DNA of 32,891 nucleotides from Pleurotus djamor (GCA_029747585.1 JAPEVF010000505.1:1-32891); one strand, 5' to 3'. Shown: positions 11,170-21,479, counted from the stretch's first letter. The notes: a model not told the origin generated them from the sequence alone. A program made the numbers and translations.

Positions 11170-14100
11170 TCAGATCGCCACCTTAAGTGGAAGAGATTCA
11201 AGGTATTGGCAACCCGCTTCCATCTGAGCGGAAACGCGCTGAATCTAGTGCGTGTCAGAACTCCGCCAAGTTTAGACTAAGATTACAACGTACATTGGAA
11301 TGTCGAAAGGGCTCGAAGTGATTCCCAGGGATATCAAAGACCCGCAAAGGCGCTGACGTCAAGGCCGTCCATTCGACAATGTCTAGTTCAGAGTCTCCGC
11401 GATCTGCTAACCAAGCAGGAACATCAATACCTGTGGGGTTATATCCGTCGCTAGAGCGGAGAAGGGCAATTGGAGGACCCTCCTCCCCAGTAATCCTAGG
11501 GCTGTAACTTTCTAGGAGACGGGAGCTCAACAGGATTTGGTTTTTTATAAGTCGGCCCAGTTCAGGACTGACGGTACGCCCCCCGAGATCTAAGAAGCTG
11601 TCAACAAGACTGTCTGAGAGAGGGACACGGTTGACTGGAGCAGGTGAGTCGATGAGGAGGAGACCTTGGACGGGCACATTTCGTTTATCGAGTTGACGAT
11701 AGACTTCATAGGCGACAGTCCCACCGAAAGACCAACCTCNAAAAAATGACCTTAGCCAGACGCGTCAACACGGAAGATATATTCATACCTCCGAGAATGA
11801 CAGGGCCAGATATAGCCTTGCTTATCAGGTCGGCGTATGCTTTTGCCATTTGAACAACGGAATCCCAAGGCTGAGAGCTGAGAAAACGAGGGTTGGGGAT
11901 GCACCAAAGACTCCGATTGAGAGTAGGGAGGCGATCATAATAGTTTGTAAGACCACTACCGTCATGGATGAGGAACAACGGGATTTGAGTTGTATTTTCA
12001 CTCCGCTGGATGCACCGAGGGATAACATTTAATTTGAGTGCGTCAACTTGTGTTGATGAAAGAAGGGTCCCGTGTGGCGTGGAGACGGGACTGTTAAGGA
12101 TAGAGGCTTTGGGGATGAGGAAGTTTTCGTCAAAGTAGACGCAGATGGCTTGTAGAGTGCGACATGTGATGAAGAAATCGTAGGGTAAATCAAGTCCAAG
12201 GTCTGCCTTTAGAGTGTGAAGTGCCTCGATGGACGCTAGTGAATCAAGGCCAAGCGATTCAAATTCCGAGTCATCTAGAATGTCCCTCGAATGAGTTTCT
12301 AAAATTGAAGCTAGTACTTCCCTAATGTCATCGATGCAGATCCGGACAGGGTCGTCATCAACCAAGGTTCGGGGAGTGGATGGGTTGCTGAGTAGCTGCT
12401 TGAGGGTACCTCGACGAAAGGGAGGTGTATTGTGCGTACTGACATCAAGCCCGATAGGTGAAGCCACCACGCTGACGAGATCAGAGATGTTGTGGCATCT
12501 TGATATTGTTCGAGCACTAAGAGTAAGCATTGGGAAGGCGGCTTGCAATTGATTGAGGATTTCAATCGCCATCAAAGAATTTACACCAAGCTCATATAGG
12601 CTTGCGGACGTGTCTAGGGTGTGAGAGCTGATTCCACACGCATCAGCGACAATTTGGATCACTTGCGTCGAAACGTATGAAAGAGAACGATGCGATGAAT
12701 GGGGGCTGGATTGGGCGAANCTCAAGGGTGGAGAAGACGGGAGTGACAGGGGCATTGAATGTTGGTGGGGTATTTTCTNGAGGTTGTGGGCAGGGATGAT
12801 TTGAAAGCTGACAGGCGAACGCGCTTGAACTGTATGTCCTTGATGTGAGCAATGATTCTGCTAGATCCCCGAGTCGATAGTGCATGAACTTCGGCTAATA
12901 TGATCCCCTCGTCAGCTAACCATGCGTTGCTGCAGTATGCAACATAGCTTGTATCTGGCCCAATCTGGTCAGAAAAAATCCGCACCGCGCCGATTTGGCT
13001 GCAGATATACGCGAAATCCCCATTTTCGCGCATGTTAGCAATGAAGCCAGCCATGTGTAACAGTGCATCTAGGAATAGAAGACGAGTCTTGTAATTGCGA
13101 CTGTCCGAGCATCGGGGCAGTTGGATATCGGCATGGCCTTCGCATAGCTCCTGTGCGACTATCAGGGACTGTAGAACACGATATTCCTCGCCGTATTCAA
13201 CTACCCGAGGAAAAATAAAGTCGTAGATAGTCCTGGAGGTTAATCTCTCCGGGGGGCTGTCGGCCGAGCTGAGGGCAGTCATCTGACGACGGATGAAAGG
13301 AAGGCGACGACGAAACTTCAAGGTACCTTGAGACTTCGGTTGGAATGAAAAGTCGCCATGGGCGTGTGTGGTCTCCTTTCCGGAGGGAGCAGTACGAGAA
13401 GTGACAGTAATGTCCCCAGTACCGTCGTCATTCATCTTAATGCTGATGATGATAATGCGTGAGACCGTCTCATCATGAACAAGTGGCGAAGGAAAAGAAA
13501 TAGAACGAAGTTTGGGTTCAGCGTCGTGGAAGGAGAGACCGAGGTGACGTCTTGCGAGCTCTATAGCCACCAATGCCTGTTCGAGATACAACGACGCGGG
13601 GCAAAGCAAAACGCCAGCGACGCGATGTCCAACAATCAAGTGCGCTAAGTCGTTGATGGGCGTTTCAAATTTGGCGATGTAGCCGTTACTCGGGGAGGGA
13701 TATTGAAGCCATGAGCCGAGTAAACCACGCTCGATGGTCGAAGTGACATAAGCTGAAGTCTGAGGGGCAATGCCCGAGATGCTGGGATCTTTGTAGTCTA
13801 TCCAGAACTTTGTGCGTCTGAAGGGGTAAGAGGGCAGATCGATACATGTCATCGCTGGCAATTGCGAAGCAAATACTTCACGCCACTTGATTGCGACGCT
13901 AGATGTGAACAGTTGGGTCAGGGACGCCGTAAGGGTATCCCAGGGTTCTCTTCGGTGATGCATGGAGGGTAAGAAGAGGCAATTCCTGGGGACAGTATTG
14001 ATAGCTTTCAGCATGGGCAACATAGAAGCATGAGGTCCTATCTCTATCCAGGCGACGTCCACTTCATTAAGTACCCACTTTGAGAATAGGTCACATATGC

Positions 14101-16743
14101 CCTCAGTGAATCGGACGGGTTCCACGCAGTGACGGGCAAGGTAGCCCGCGCTGAACGTATGCTCATCGCCTGGATGGATGACCTTGCCATAAAGGTTAGA
14201 GATAACCGGTATTCGAGGAGGTCGGAATTTTGCCCGCTGTGCCAAGATGGTGAAGTTCTGTAATAGCGGCTGCATGGCGGGGCTGTGGTAGCCAAAGGGA
14301 ACGGGTAGAAGGCTTGTCTTGCAACGAAACTCGGTCTCTAGAAACGCTTGAAACTCCTTCAACGTGTGTAACGGCCCTGAGAGGACACAATCGGTATCGC
14401 TGTTATGGCATGCAATAGACAAAGAAGCGGATAGGCTAGACGACGCCAAGGCTTTGGCAACATCCGTAGGACCTAAATTCGTCGCCAACATGCTTGTAGA
14501 ATCTAGAGCGCACTTTTGGACCATCAGGCGAGCTCGGCTGGCAACCAGGAAGAGTGCATCGTGTAAAGATAGCACATTCGCAATGAGAAGTGCTGCATAT
14601 TCTCCGAGACTATATTCAACCGTAGATAAATATGGAGCAGTTAACGGATAAAATCAAAAACATACCTGTGTCCGACAACAGCGACAGGTTCCACTCCCCA
14701 GCTTGACCACAATCGTGCAAGTGCATATTCTAAGACCGTCACAGCTATTTGAGAGGCTTGGATCTCCTCTAGCTTCGAGAACTGAGTCCCACTTGAATGA
14801 GGATGGATGATTGGGAGGACTCCAGGGAAACCTGATTTGATCAAGAATTCATTGCATTCGTCGACGATCTGCTTGAACAACGGAGCAGTCGCATACAAAC
14901 TGCGTCCCATGCCGAAGTACTGGCTACCCTGGCCAGAAAAAACGAATATCACTTGAATACGAGTCCGTGGCACCTGAGTGATCACTGAGTGGGACAGTCT
15001 TTGCGTAAGCTCTGTTTTTGAGATGGCTTGGACGGCAGTTCGGTAGCGATATAGTTGGCGACGGCTCGTCATTGTGTATGCGATATTATGAAACTCGACG
15101 CCATCACATGCCGAGCTTTGCAGGAAGTCAATGTAGCGAGCCTTCAGGTTGATCAAGGCATCTTCCGTCTTCGCAGATAATCCAAAGATAAGATGTAACA
15201 CTCTCCCATTGTCGTTGTGGGCACGGGGGGCCAACTCCTCGATCAACATGGCGGCATTAGAGCCGGCAGACCCGAAGTTGTTCAGCAAGGCAATCCTCGA
15301 GGAGCCTTCATTTACGGCCCAAGGCGTTCGGTCTGTGGCAATGATAGCACACGAGGCCTCCAAAGGCGGTATCCTAGGGTTGGGGGTGTAGAACGATAGC
15401 TGACGGGGGATCGTTCCGTGTTTCATCATCAACAGTAGCTTCGCCAAACTCGCAGCACCAGACGCGGCTTCAAGATGGCCAATATTTGCTTTGAGAGATG
15501 TAACATGAAATTGGCTTCTGTGCGCCGTGCGACTGCCGAAGACATTTAAGATGCTTTCCATCTCGGTGGGATCACCTGCCTGTGTACCCGTACCATGAGC
15601 TTCAATAAGGGAAACCTGACGCGGATCTACTCCTGAATGAGATAGAAGTCGCTTGAATAGCCTCTCCTGGGTGGGCGCGTGCGGGTGCGTGATGGATTGC
15701 GATAGACCACTCTGATTGACCTCTATTCCGCGGATGACACCAAGGATTTGGTCGTTCTCTGCAATGGCGTCGGAAAGTCGTTTGATAACAAACATTCCGC
15801 AACCTTCACTTCGCGAATAACCATCAGCAGAGCTGTCAAAGGGTTTGCACTGTCCCGTCGGGCTAAGAAAGCGAGCTTTATCTAGACCTAACATCATCTA
15901 CGTGGAAAATTTGAGTATAGAGCCTCCTCGATGGTAGGGAAAAACACACATCAGGACTGGAGATAACGTTGACACCTCCTACGAGCGCAGCCTTGCAGTC
16001 TCCATTTATTAAAGCACGGCAACCTTGGTACATGGCAACGGTAGACGATGAGCAAGCCGTGTCGACGACGATAGAAGGGCCACCAAGTTCCATGGCATGA
16101 GATAGTCTCCCGCTGAGAAACGCACTTAGTGTGCCTAGGGCGAATCTTAAGTCAGTGTGCAGACCAAGGATCGCATGACAACCAACACACCAGTGCTGTA
16201 ATACACATCGATACTATCTCTCAAGTTATGGACATAATCATGCGTGGCGGCGCCGATGTAGCATCCAAATTCGTCAGGATCATTGGTCGGGCTTGAGTGT
16301 GGAACGTAGCCCGAATTCTCCAAAGCTTCGTAGGCGCAATGTAAGAGGATTCGTTGTTGTGGATCCATGCTCTTGGCCTCACGGGGAGATATACTGAAGA
16401 ATATGTTGTCAAACTCAGCGACTCCATCAAGAAAGTTCCCTGTATGCGCCGTCATCTGTCGCTTTCCATCAGGAAAGGTAGGATTGTTGTAGTCTGAAAC
16501 CTTGAACCGCCATTCGGGAATCTAGCAAGGATACTCTTTCTGAGTTCATCAATAAGCAATCGAAAGCGTGAGGCTGACCTCTGAGATTGTGCTTAGTCCT
16601 TGCTCAAGTAATTCCCAAAGCTGATCCTTGTCACGAGCACCGGGGACGTTGACCGCCATCCCGACTATGGCGATTTGAGTTAGGCTGGGAGGGTTTGCGT
16701 CTTGGTTTGGAGGCCCAGAGATATTTGTGAAAGGACCGGCCAT
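11170..16743 (-). CDS. Non-reducing polyketide synthase, KS-AT-PT-ACP-ACP-TE (orsellinic-acid-synthase type)
   Basis: Iterative type I PKS that should build an aromatic polyketide from malonyl-CoA. Start ATG 16743. Seven exons: 16579-16743, 16191-16521, 15950-16134, 14666-15897, 11789-14609, 11294-11736, 11170-11244; about 1,749 residues. [35 protein letters not shown], active-site DTACSSS (C about 193), EAHGTGT (H about 328), [33 protein letters not shown] (S about 638, split by an intron). Product template: [13 protein letters not shown] (H about 966) and [11 protein letters not shown] (D about 1152). Two carrier proteins: GVNSLMAIE (S about 1315) and GLDSLASIE (about 1427). [25 protein letters not shown]. 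No SAT domain precedes the KS. Ns at 12720 and 12779 lie in the PT-ACP linker and each changes frame by one base, so they are probably sequencing artefacts; N 11740 is intronic. Reductive domains are absent. An orsellinate-type product is inferred from architecture and the neighbouring decarboxylase. Confidence 0.92.
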
Positions 16744-17069
16744 GACGAGATGAGGGTAGGAAACAAAGAGGTGAATTCGGCTTCAACTGATTCCACCCGG
16801 CCCCAACTAGTGCCCAGTGCCTCCAAGCAACGCGTTGAGGATACCTCCGAGGATGTGACTCGGGGGAGCTACCGAGATCATGCGCCTGGAAGCTTGAAGT
16901 ATGAGCTTCGAGTTCGATACGGGCCATAGGGACGTCCACACGGCGTGGTCACAACAGGAAAGAACATTTCCCCGAACTCGAGGTGGGATCGAAGATTGGG
17001 TCGGACGCGATATACACGACCACGTGATACTACTAATTATAGGAGGCCGAAGAATTATTCAGCTTGAAG
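16744..17069. promoter_or_regulatory. PKS promoter / decarboxylase copy 1 3' spacer
   Basis: 326 bp between the PKS start and the stop of decarboxylase copy 1. A segment containing GAGATCATGCG (16874-16884) followed by a similar AGCTTGAA block recurs at 21227-21255 upstream of the PKS remnant, showing this spacer was duplicated with the unit. A CACGTGAT-type palindromic site lies near 17021-17028. No gene is seen. Confidence 0.5.
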
Positions 17070-20056
17070 TTAAACTAACCCCAGAAGCTTCATGGCATTC
17101 CCCCGTTTCAAGGCTATGATTTCCTGATCGTTAAGCTTCGTTGTCTTTTTCAGCGTGTTGATGAACTTGGTTCCTTCCTCGATACTGACGAATGGGTAAT
17201 CCACTGAATATAAGATTCGATCCAACCCAATTTGTCCAACGTGGAATTCAAGGAGATCAGTACCGAAGTTACCAGACGTCGTCTCAAAAATATTGGTCCT
17301 CCAGTACGAGGACAGATTTCTCTTCATTGGCATGCCTTGTGATACTTGTCTGGCCAACTCTGAGTAAGGCAACGCAACGTTAGATCAAAGGTATATGGTA
17401 GGTAACGCGCGAGCTCACGATCGTCGATCCTAGAGAGATCTGATGGGATGCGTTCGCCCATATGCCCAACGATAATTTTTAATTTCGGAAAGCGACTGAG
17501 TGTGCGTCAGAGCCAAAATTGCGTCGACATGAAAGGTGTGTACGTACTCGAAGACGCCATTTACGCAAAGGCCCATGACGTGTGTCGACAACGTGACAGC
17601 ATATTCTTGTCCAGGACCCCGAAGAAACTTGGCATGGCCAAATTCCAAATTCCCCAGCAATGGAATATTGCTTCGAGGGTGGAAATACACTGGGACGTCC
17701 AGGTCTGTCACCGTCTGCCAAAACGGGTCAAATTCCGGCGTGTCATAGTAAATCAAGGTTGCTGAATGGGTCCACCACATAGTAAGTAGCATATCAAGCA
17801 CAGNAAAAAAGACCTACCATTGTCCGCGCCAGATGGCTGGTAGTCGTTGACAAGAGCACCAAAAAAGCCGAGCTCAGTTACCGCTCTCTTGAGTTCTTGT
17901 GCAGCTGTTGTTGCATTATGCATTGAAAGTGCCGCGAATGCCCCAAAACGACGTGTGTTATTTGAGATGGACGAAGCTAGCTCGTCATTCGCAAGTTGAG
18001 CCATTTGTGAGGCGATGGTTGGATCAGAGACGCCTTGGATGCAAGGAGAAGAACACGGAAGGACCATCTTACAGCTAGTTGCAGAACATAAGGCGCGAGC
18101 GCCCAATTTTTTTTTTTTCGATCGCGTTTTCCAGACTGTCCGAGTTCGCAGCCCGTAGCACACTCAATATTCATCCGTTCGAAAAATACATTAGATATCA
18201 ACTCTGCGTATCGTACGTACCTAGAGGATGTATATTTTTGTTTTTGTGTCCAACTATTTCTTCGTACGCAAAACGCTGTGAAATCAACTTCCCTGCCAAA
18301 TTCTTGGCATCAGCGCCAACACCATCACCCACCACCATCGGCATTCCACCATCGAAGGTCGAAAATTCATTCATAATTCAATCCGGTCATTCGGTGATTA
18401 GGCTTGCTCAGGCGGCATTGCGGAGCATGGGTTGATATTGAGGCTGAGGCTTGGATTCACGGCGCTGCGTGAGTGCATTTAGGTGAATCGTTTCGCCTGC
18501 TAACTCAAAACGACGCAGACAAGACATTTTGCAGTTGGACCCGTTACCGACGAAGCACATACCATGGATGTTTTCACCGCCAAATGCCTTCTCGCTCATG
18601 GAACACTTGTCATCTAGAGTATAGTTTTGGTGACATTGTACAAGACCGTTTCCAGACCGTTTGAGACGCGGCTTTTCAGTACAGAATACTCTTGGCTTCG
18701 TATACAGCATCAATGATTCGATCTCCGAGTCCAATGCAGTGTTTCTGGCATCGTGGAGGTCTGTCTCATTCGGATGAAAATGACCTCGCCACCACGGGCA
18801 ATTTGTTAGGGATGCCCACTTCACAGCGTTTTGCGTACGAAGAAATAGTTGGACACAAAAACAAAAATATACATCCTCTAGGTACGTACGATACGCAGAG
18901 TTGATATCTAATGTATTTTTCGAACGGATGAATATTGAGTGTGCTACGGGCTGCGAACTCGGACAGTCTGGAAAACGCGATCGAAAAAAAAAAAATTGGG
19001 CGCTCGCGCCTTATGTTCTGCAACTAGCTGTAAAAGGGTAGAGTCAAGAGAGATCGTGAGGGGCTCTGAACCAACTTACAAAGTCGATGCCGTTTGCATC
19101 CGAGCTAGTCGTTGATTATGTATGTCCAGGAGGTTGGAAGTTAACTCGCTGCTTGTTTGCCCTGGAGATCGGGGGTTATGTGCGAGAAAGATTAAATTCT
19201 ACGATCTCTACTTGCCGACTGGCGGTGTGAAGCTGCTTCTAAGAAAACTATGAGATTTATTCTGCGAGAACTATGGATTTACTAGTCTGAGTCAAATGGT
19301 TGGGTTCATACCGTAGTTCAAAAAACGTGACTTTCACGTGATGACGGTAGAAAATAATCGAGGTCGAAAAGGTCGAAAAATCCCCCCAGACGTCAAACAC
19401 TACGTGGCCTTAAGAATGCTCGAGAAAGGTTTCCGTCATACAATGAAGCTCTAAGAAGCCGTCCTATGTGCGTTTCAAATATGTTTACGGCGGGATTCCC
19501 TCTAAATGCCGTCGCGCGAAGGACAGAAATTGCGGAAAATAATTGTAGGCTGATCTTCGGGGCTCATTTTCATCACAGAAAGTGTACCAGGTAGTTGTCA
19601 TAAGCTAATGAAGATTTTGAGAAGTTGTTTCGGGGTAAAAGCGAACCTCAGCAAAGGTACTCTGCGGGGAGGTGAACGAGAAGGTTGGACAAAATCGTGC
19701 GTGAGAACATGCTAAGGGGTGATAGTAGGTACCCACGGCCTGATAAGACACATAGACATCACGCGGAGATCACGGGAATGTCACGTTTTCCGAACTACGG
19801 TATGAACCCGACCATTTGACTCAGACGTCGTATCAATGTACACTCTACATCATTAATCGTCAGAGTGTGGGAACATTGATCGACGTCTGACTATGTGAGA
19901 CTATGGATTTACATACCCTCTGAGAAAGGCAGGCTCAGATGGGGCCCATGCCTCTTCAAAGACGATGGTACCGGTCCCAGTGACCAGGTGGGGTCGAGTT
20001 CGAGAGGCGATGATCGATGGGAGCAGCAAAACTAGCAAGCGAAGTGAGGGGATCAT
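17070..20056 (-). CDS. Amidohydrolase-family aromatic decarboxylase (OrsB-like), copy 1, disrupted by transposable elements
   Basis: Amidohydrolase 2/ACMSD-type protein, the family of orsellinate, salicylate and 2,3-dihydroxybenzoate decarboxylases. Start 20056 (MIPSLRLLVLLLPSIIAS, signal-peptide-like). Exons: 19917-20056, 19216-19238, 19080-19161, 17818-18067, 17548-17761, 17419-17495, 17070-17359, matching copy 2 exon for exon. Motifs: GTIVFEEAW (this family usually has EEA or EEH here), IQGVSDP, RRFGAFAALSMHNA, LVNDYQPSGAD, YFHPRSNIPL, VGHMGERIPS and YSVDYPF (metal-ligand Asp). Intron 1 carries a MITE-like insertion and intron 3 a 959-bp inverted-repeat element. Exon 3 is 4 nt shorter than in copy 2, which shifts the frame at the normal acceptor. 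An alternative acceptor inside the element (CTAG at the TIR end) would add 7 nt and restore it (about 360 residues). The intron 2 donor is GC where copy 2 has GT. N 17804 is intronic. Either a decaying copy or a rescued one. Confidence 0.82.
18072..18282 (+). repeat. Left 211-bp terminal inverted repeat
   Basis: Reverse complement of 18820-19030. It contains a T12 run at 18107-18118 and ends GCTGTGAA at the inner boundary, after which the two arms diverge. Confidence 0.9.
18408..18824 (-). other. Cargo open reading frame inside the inverted-repeat element, 138 codons
   Basis: The frame fills most of the unique centre of the element, begins at the inner edge of the right repeat, and ends ...QPMLRNAA. 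It contains six Cys residues in its middle (spacing roughly C-x15-C-x10-C-x15-C-x7-C-x3-C) and no transposase motif. It resembles no family I recognise. It could be a captured host-gene fragment or simply an open frame. The start is uncertain because the first codons may be GTG rather than ATG. Confidence 0.3.
18820..19030 (-). repeat. Right 211-bp terminal inverted repeat
   Basis: Reverse complement of 18072-18282, with the A12 run at 18984-18995. It ends CAACTAGCTG next to the flanking TA. Confidence 0.9.
19285..19826. mobile_element. MITE-like element with about 47-bp imperfect terminal inverted repeats
   Basis: Left arm 19285-19331 and right arm 19780-19826 pair as inverted repeats (GTCTGAGTCAAATGG... 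against ...CCATTTGACTCAGAC) with about three mismatches. The 448-bp centre is non-coding. The element lies in intron 1 of decarboxylase copy 1, between donor 19916 and acceptor 19239. A 13-bp direct repeat ACTATGGATTTAC at 19270-19282 and 19900-19912 brackets this element plus the adjacent hairpin. That is longer than usual for a target-site duplication. Confidence 0.72.
19821..19890. repeat. 70-bp hairpin abutting the MITE-like element
   Basis: TCAGACGTCG at 19821-19830 pairs with CGACGTCTGA at 19881-19890. The stem continues through ATCAATGT/ACATTGAT and ACACTCT/AGAGTGT, leaving a loop of about 15 nt. The outer end overlaps the right terminus of the neighbouring element, so it may be a second nested insertion or part of one composite element. 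Confidence 0.65.
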
Positions 20057-20400
20057 GGTGATGACGACAAGTTAGAGATTGCCCTCGATTTGGTGGCCAT
20101 AATATAGCAGCGCTAACTAACTCACATGGATAAGAATAACATCCTACAATACCCTGGACGTTCGTGTCAGCGTTCGCATCGGATTCAATGTATAACCACT
20201 GGATAGTGAATAGTACCAGATTGAAGGAACGAGAAGAAAAAGCCGAACCTGGAATTGGATCGCCAAACATGGACGCGTTGGCTTTCATGCATTATGGGTG
20301 AGCATTTCGGTCCGACGTTGTTTCCCAAAGTTCCACATTTGCTCAATCAGAGGACTGCTTATGGCGCCAATGGCACATACGACAACAGCTGTGCAGCGCC
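20057..20400. promoter_or_regulatory. Upstream region of decarboxylase copy 1, duplicated at copy 2
   Basis: This region aligns by eye with 22907-23240. Conserved blocks include ACATGGATAAGAATAAC (20124-20140 and 22965-22981) and TTCGCATCGGATTCAA. The better-preserved islands in otherwise diverged sequence may mark promoter or leader elements of the decarboxylase genes. Confidence 0.5.
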
Positions 20401-21024
20401 ATTAACAAGCAGACCTCTCGGTATTGAAGGTCGACTTGGCCTGAGGGTGTTGATGGGCTGTTGTTGACAAACATTTGCGAATAAGTGGGAAGATGAACTT
20501 GACATCTACGCAAAACCATTGAGAGGTGGGACCAGTGAAGGGTTCATGGACTTACGTGCTCGCCCTGGCCCGCAGCACCTGTCAACGCCTTTTTCGAACC
20601 CAAGAAACCCTCCGTGAAAGCTTTCATTCACTCATCCTCGGGTGTTTCTTTGGGAAAAGATATCCATCAGCTCAGATGACTCACAAGGTCCTTTTCTCTC
20701 GAAAACGGGTATGAAAATAGCGATCAAAATGCGTGAGTACTCGCAATAAGGTACCTTGGTGTTAGACCCCGCTTGCTTTTCCCCCGGTTCGTGTACGCAG
20801 AAGTGCGCAGAATTGAGCAGGACTCCAGAAATAGACATGGCTTGCGAATACGCCGTCATTCCTTCTTTGGCCCTCGTGCACCATTCCCGGCAACTTCTGG
20901 CGTGGTGGATCAGAAACGGAGCCATCTGAAGGCGAGGACTCGTGACCAGCCTGTCTATGATACTGTCGAAGAATTCCACCCCCATGTTCCTCCGTTGCAC
21001 GATATCCACCGGAGTTGATCTTCG
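20401..21024. other. Unassigned stretch between the two duplicated units
   Basis: About 620 bp with no recognisable gene. The longest open frame (20632-21009, minus, 125 codons) directly follows the PKS remnant but does not resemble the PKS sequence expected there, so the remnant has been joined to unrelated DNA. Product unknown and coding status doubtful. Confidence 0.35.
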
Positions 21025-21099
21025 TTAAGATTCAGACACAAGAGCATCTGGAGTGTTAATTGGCATTCCTACGATCACAATTTCGTTTGCATTAGGCAT
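21025..21099 (-). pseudogene. Remnant of the N-terminus of a second polyketide synthase
   Basis: A 24-codon frame from ATG 21099 reads NEIVIVGMPINTP, aligning with [14 protein letters not shown] at the KS start of the PKS at 16743, then runs into a stop at 21025-21027. Its position relative to decarboxylase copy 2 mirrors that of the intact PKS relative to copy 1, and the upstream spacer also matches. It is a truncated duplicate, not a small gene. Confidence 0.7.
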
Positions 21100-21479
21100 A
21101 TTGTGTTGGTTTAAAAGTGCAGAAGAACTTGCCGATGGCCTAGCGCTTACCCAACCGTGATGTCGAATCGTGGACGCGGCGGTGGACCTTACAAGAACGC
21201 AACTCGGGGGGNAGATAAGTACTATCGAGATCATGCGGCTTGGAGCTTGAACTTGAGATATCGAGCGGCCATTGTGATGCTATGGATGATCGATGATTGA
21301 GGGACCACACGGCCAATACACGGCAAGATTTCTGGTTTGAGCGCTTGAGCGAGCACTATCCGAGCAGGGAAAGATCACTTCGTTTCTGAGACGCGACATG
21401 CACGGTCATGTGATCTAAAGCAGTCCTTTTATGTATAATACCCATGGTCTTGGCATGCACCGCACTTACGAGACTCGAA
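21100..21479. other. Duplicated spacer between PKS remnant and decarboxylase copy 2
   Basis: 380 bp matching parts of 16744-17069, including GAGATCATGCG at 21227-21237. One N at 21212 lies beside a G6 run. No gene is seen. Confidence 0.5.

Larger units (their letters stand above)
18072..19030. mobile_element. 959-bp element with perfect 211-bp terminal inverted repeats, flanked by TA
   Basis: Left repeat 18072-18282 and right repeat 18820-19030 are reverse complements with no mismatch found by eye, including a 12-nt A/T homopolymer. The ends are CAGCTAGTTGCAG...CTGCAACTAGCTG and TA dinucleotides flank both sides (18070-18071, 19031-19032), as for Tc1/mariner-like TA target duplication. The element lies in intron 3 of decarboxylase copy 1, immediately before the acceptor AG. 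The internal 537 bp encodes no transposase but holds one 138-codon open frame on the minus strand. It appears to be a non-autonomous element; perfect repeats suggest a recent insertion. Confidence 0.88.

Noticed and set aside
12700..12800. PKS split into two genes or a pseudogene because the frame changes twice
   Set aside because: Both changes coincide with Ns in a poorly conserved linker. The flanking PT and ACP domains are intact and the splice phases agree once one base is discounted at each N.
18079..18435. Open frame of 118 codons, with a near-identical frame on the opposite strand at 18766-19023
   Set aside because: Both frames lie in the two arms of the 211-bp inverted repeat. Their identity reflects the repeat, not two genes.
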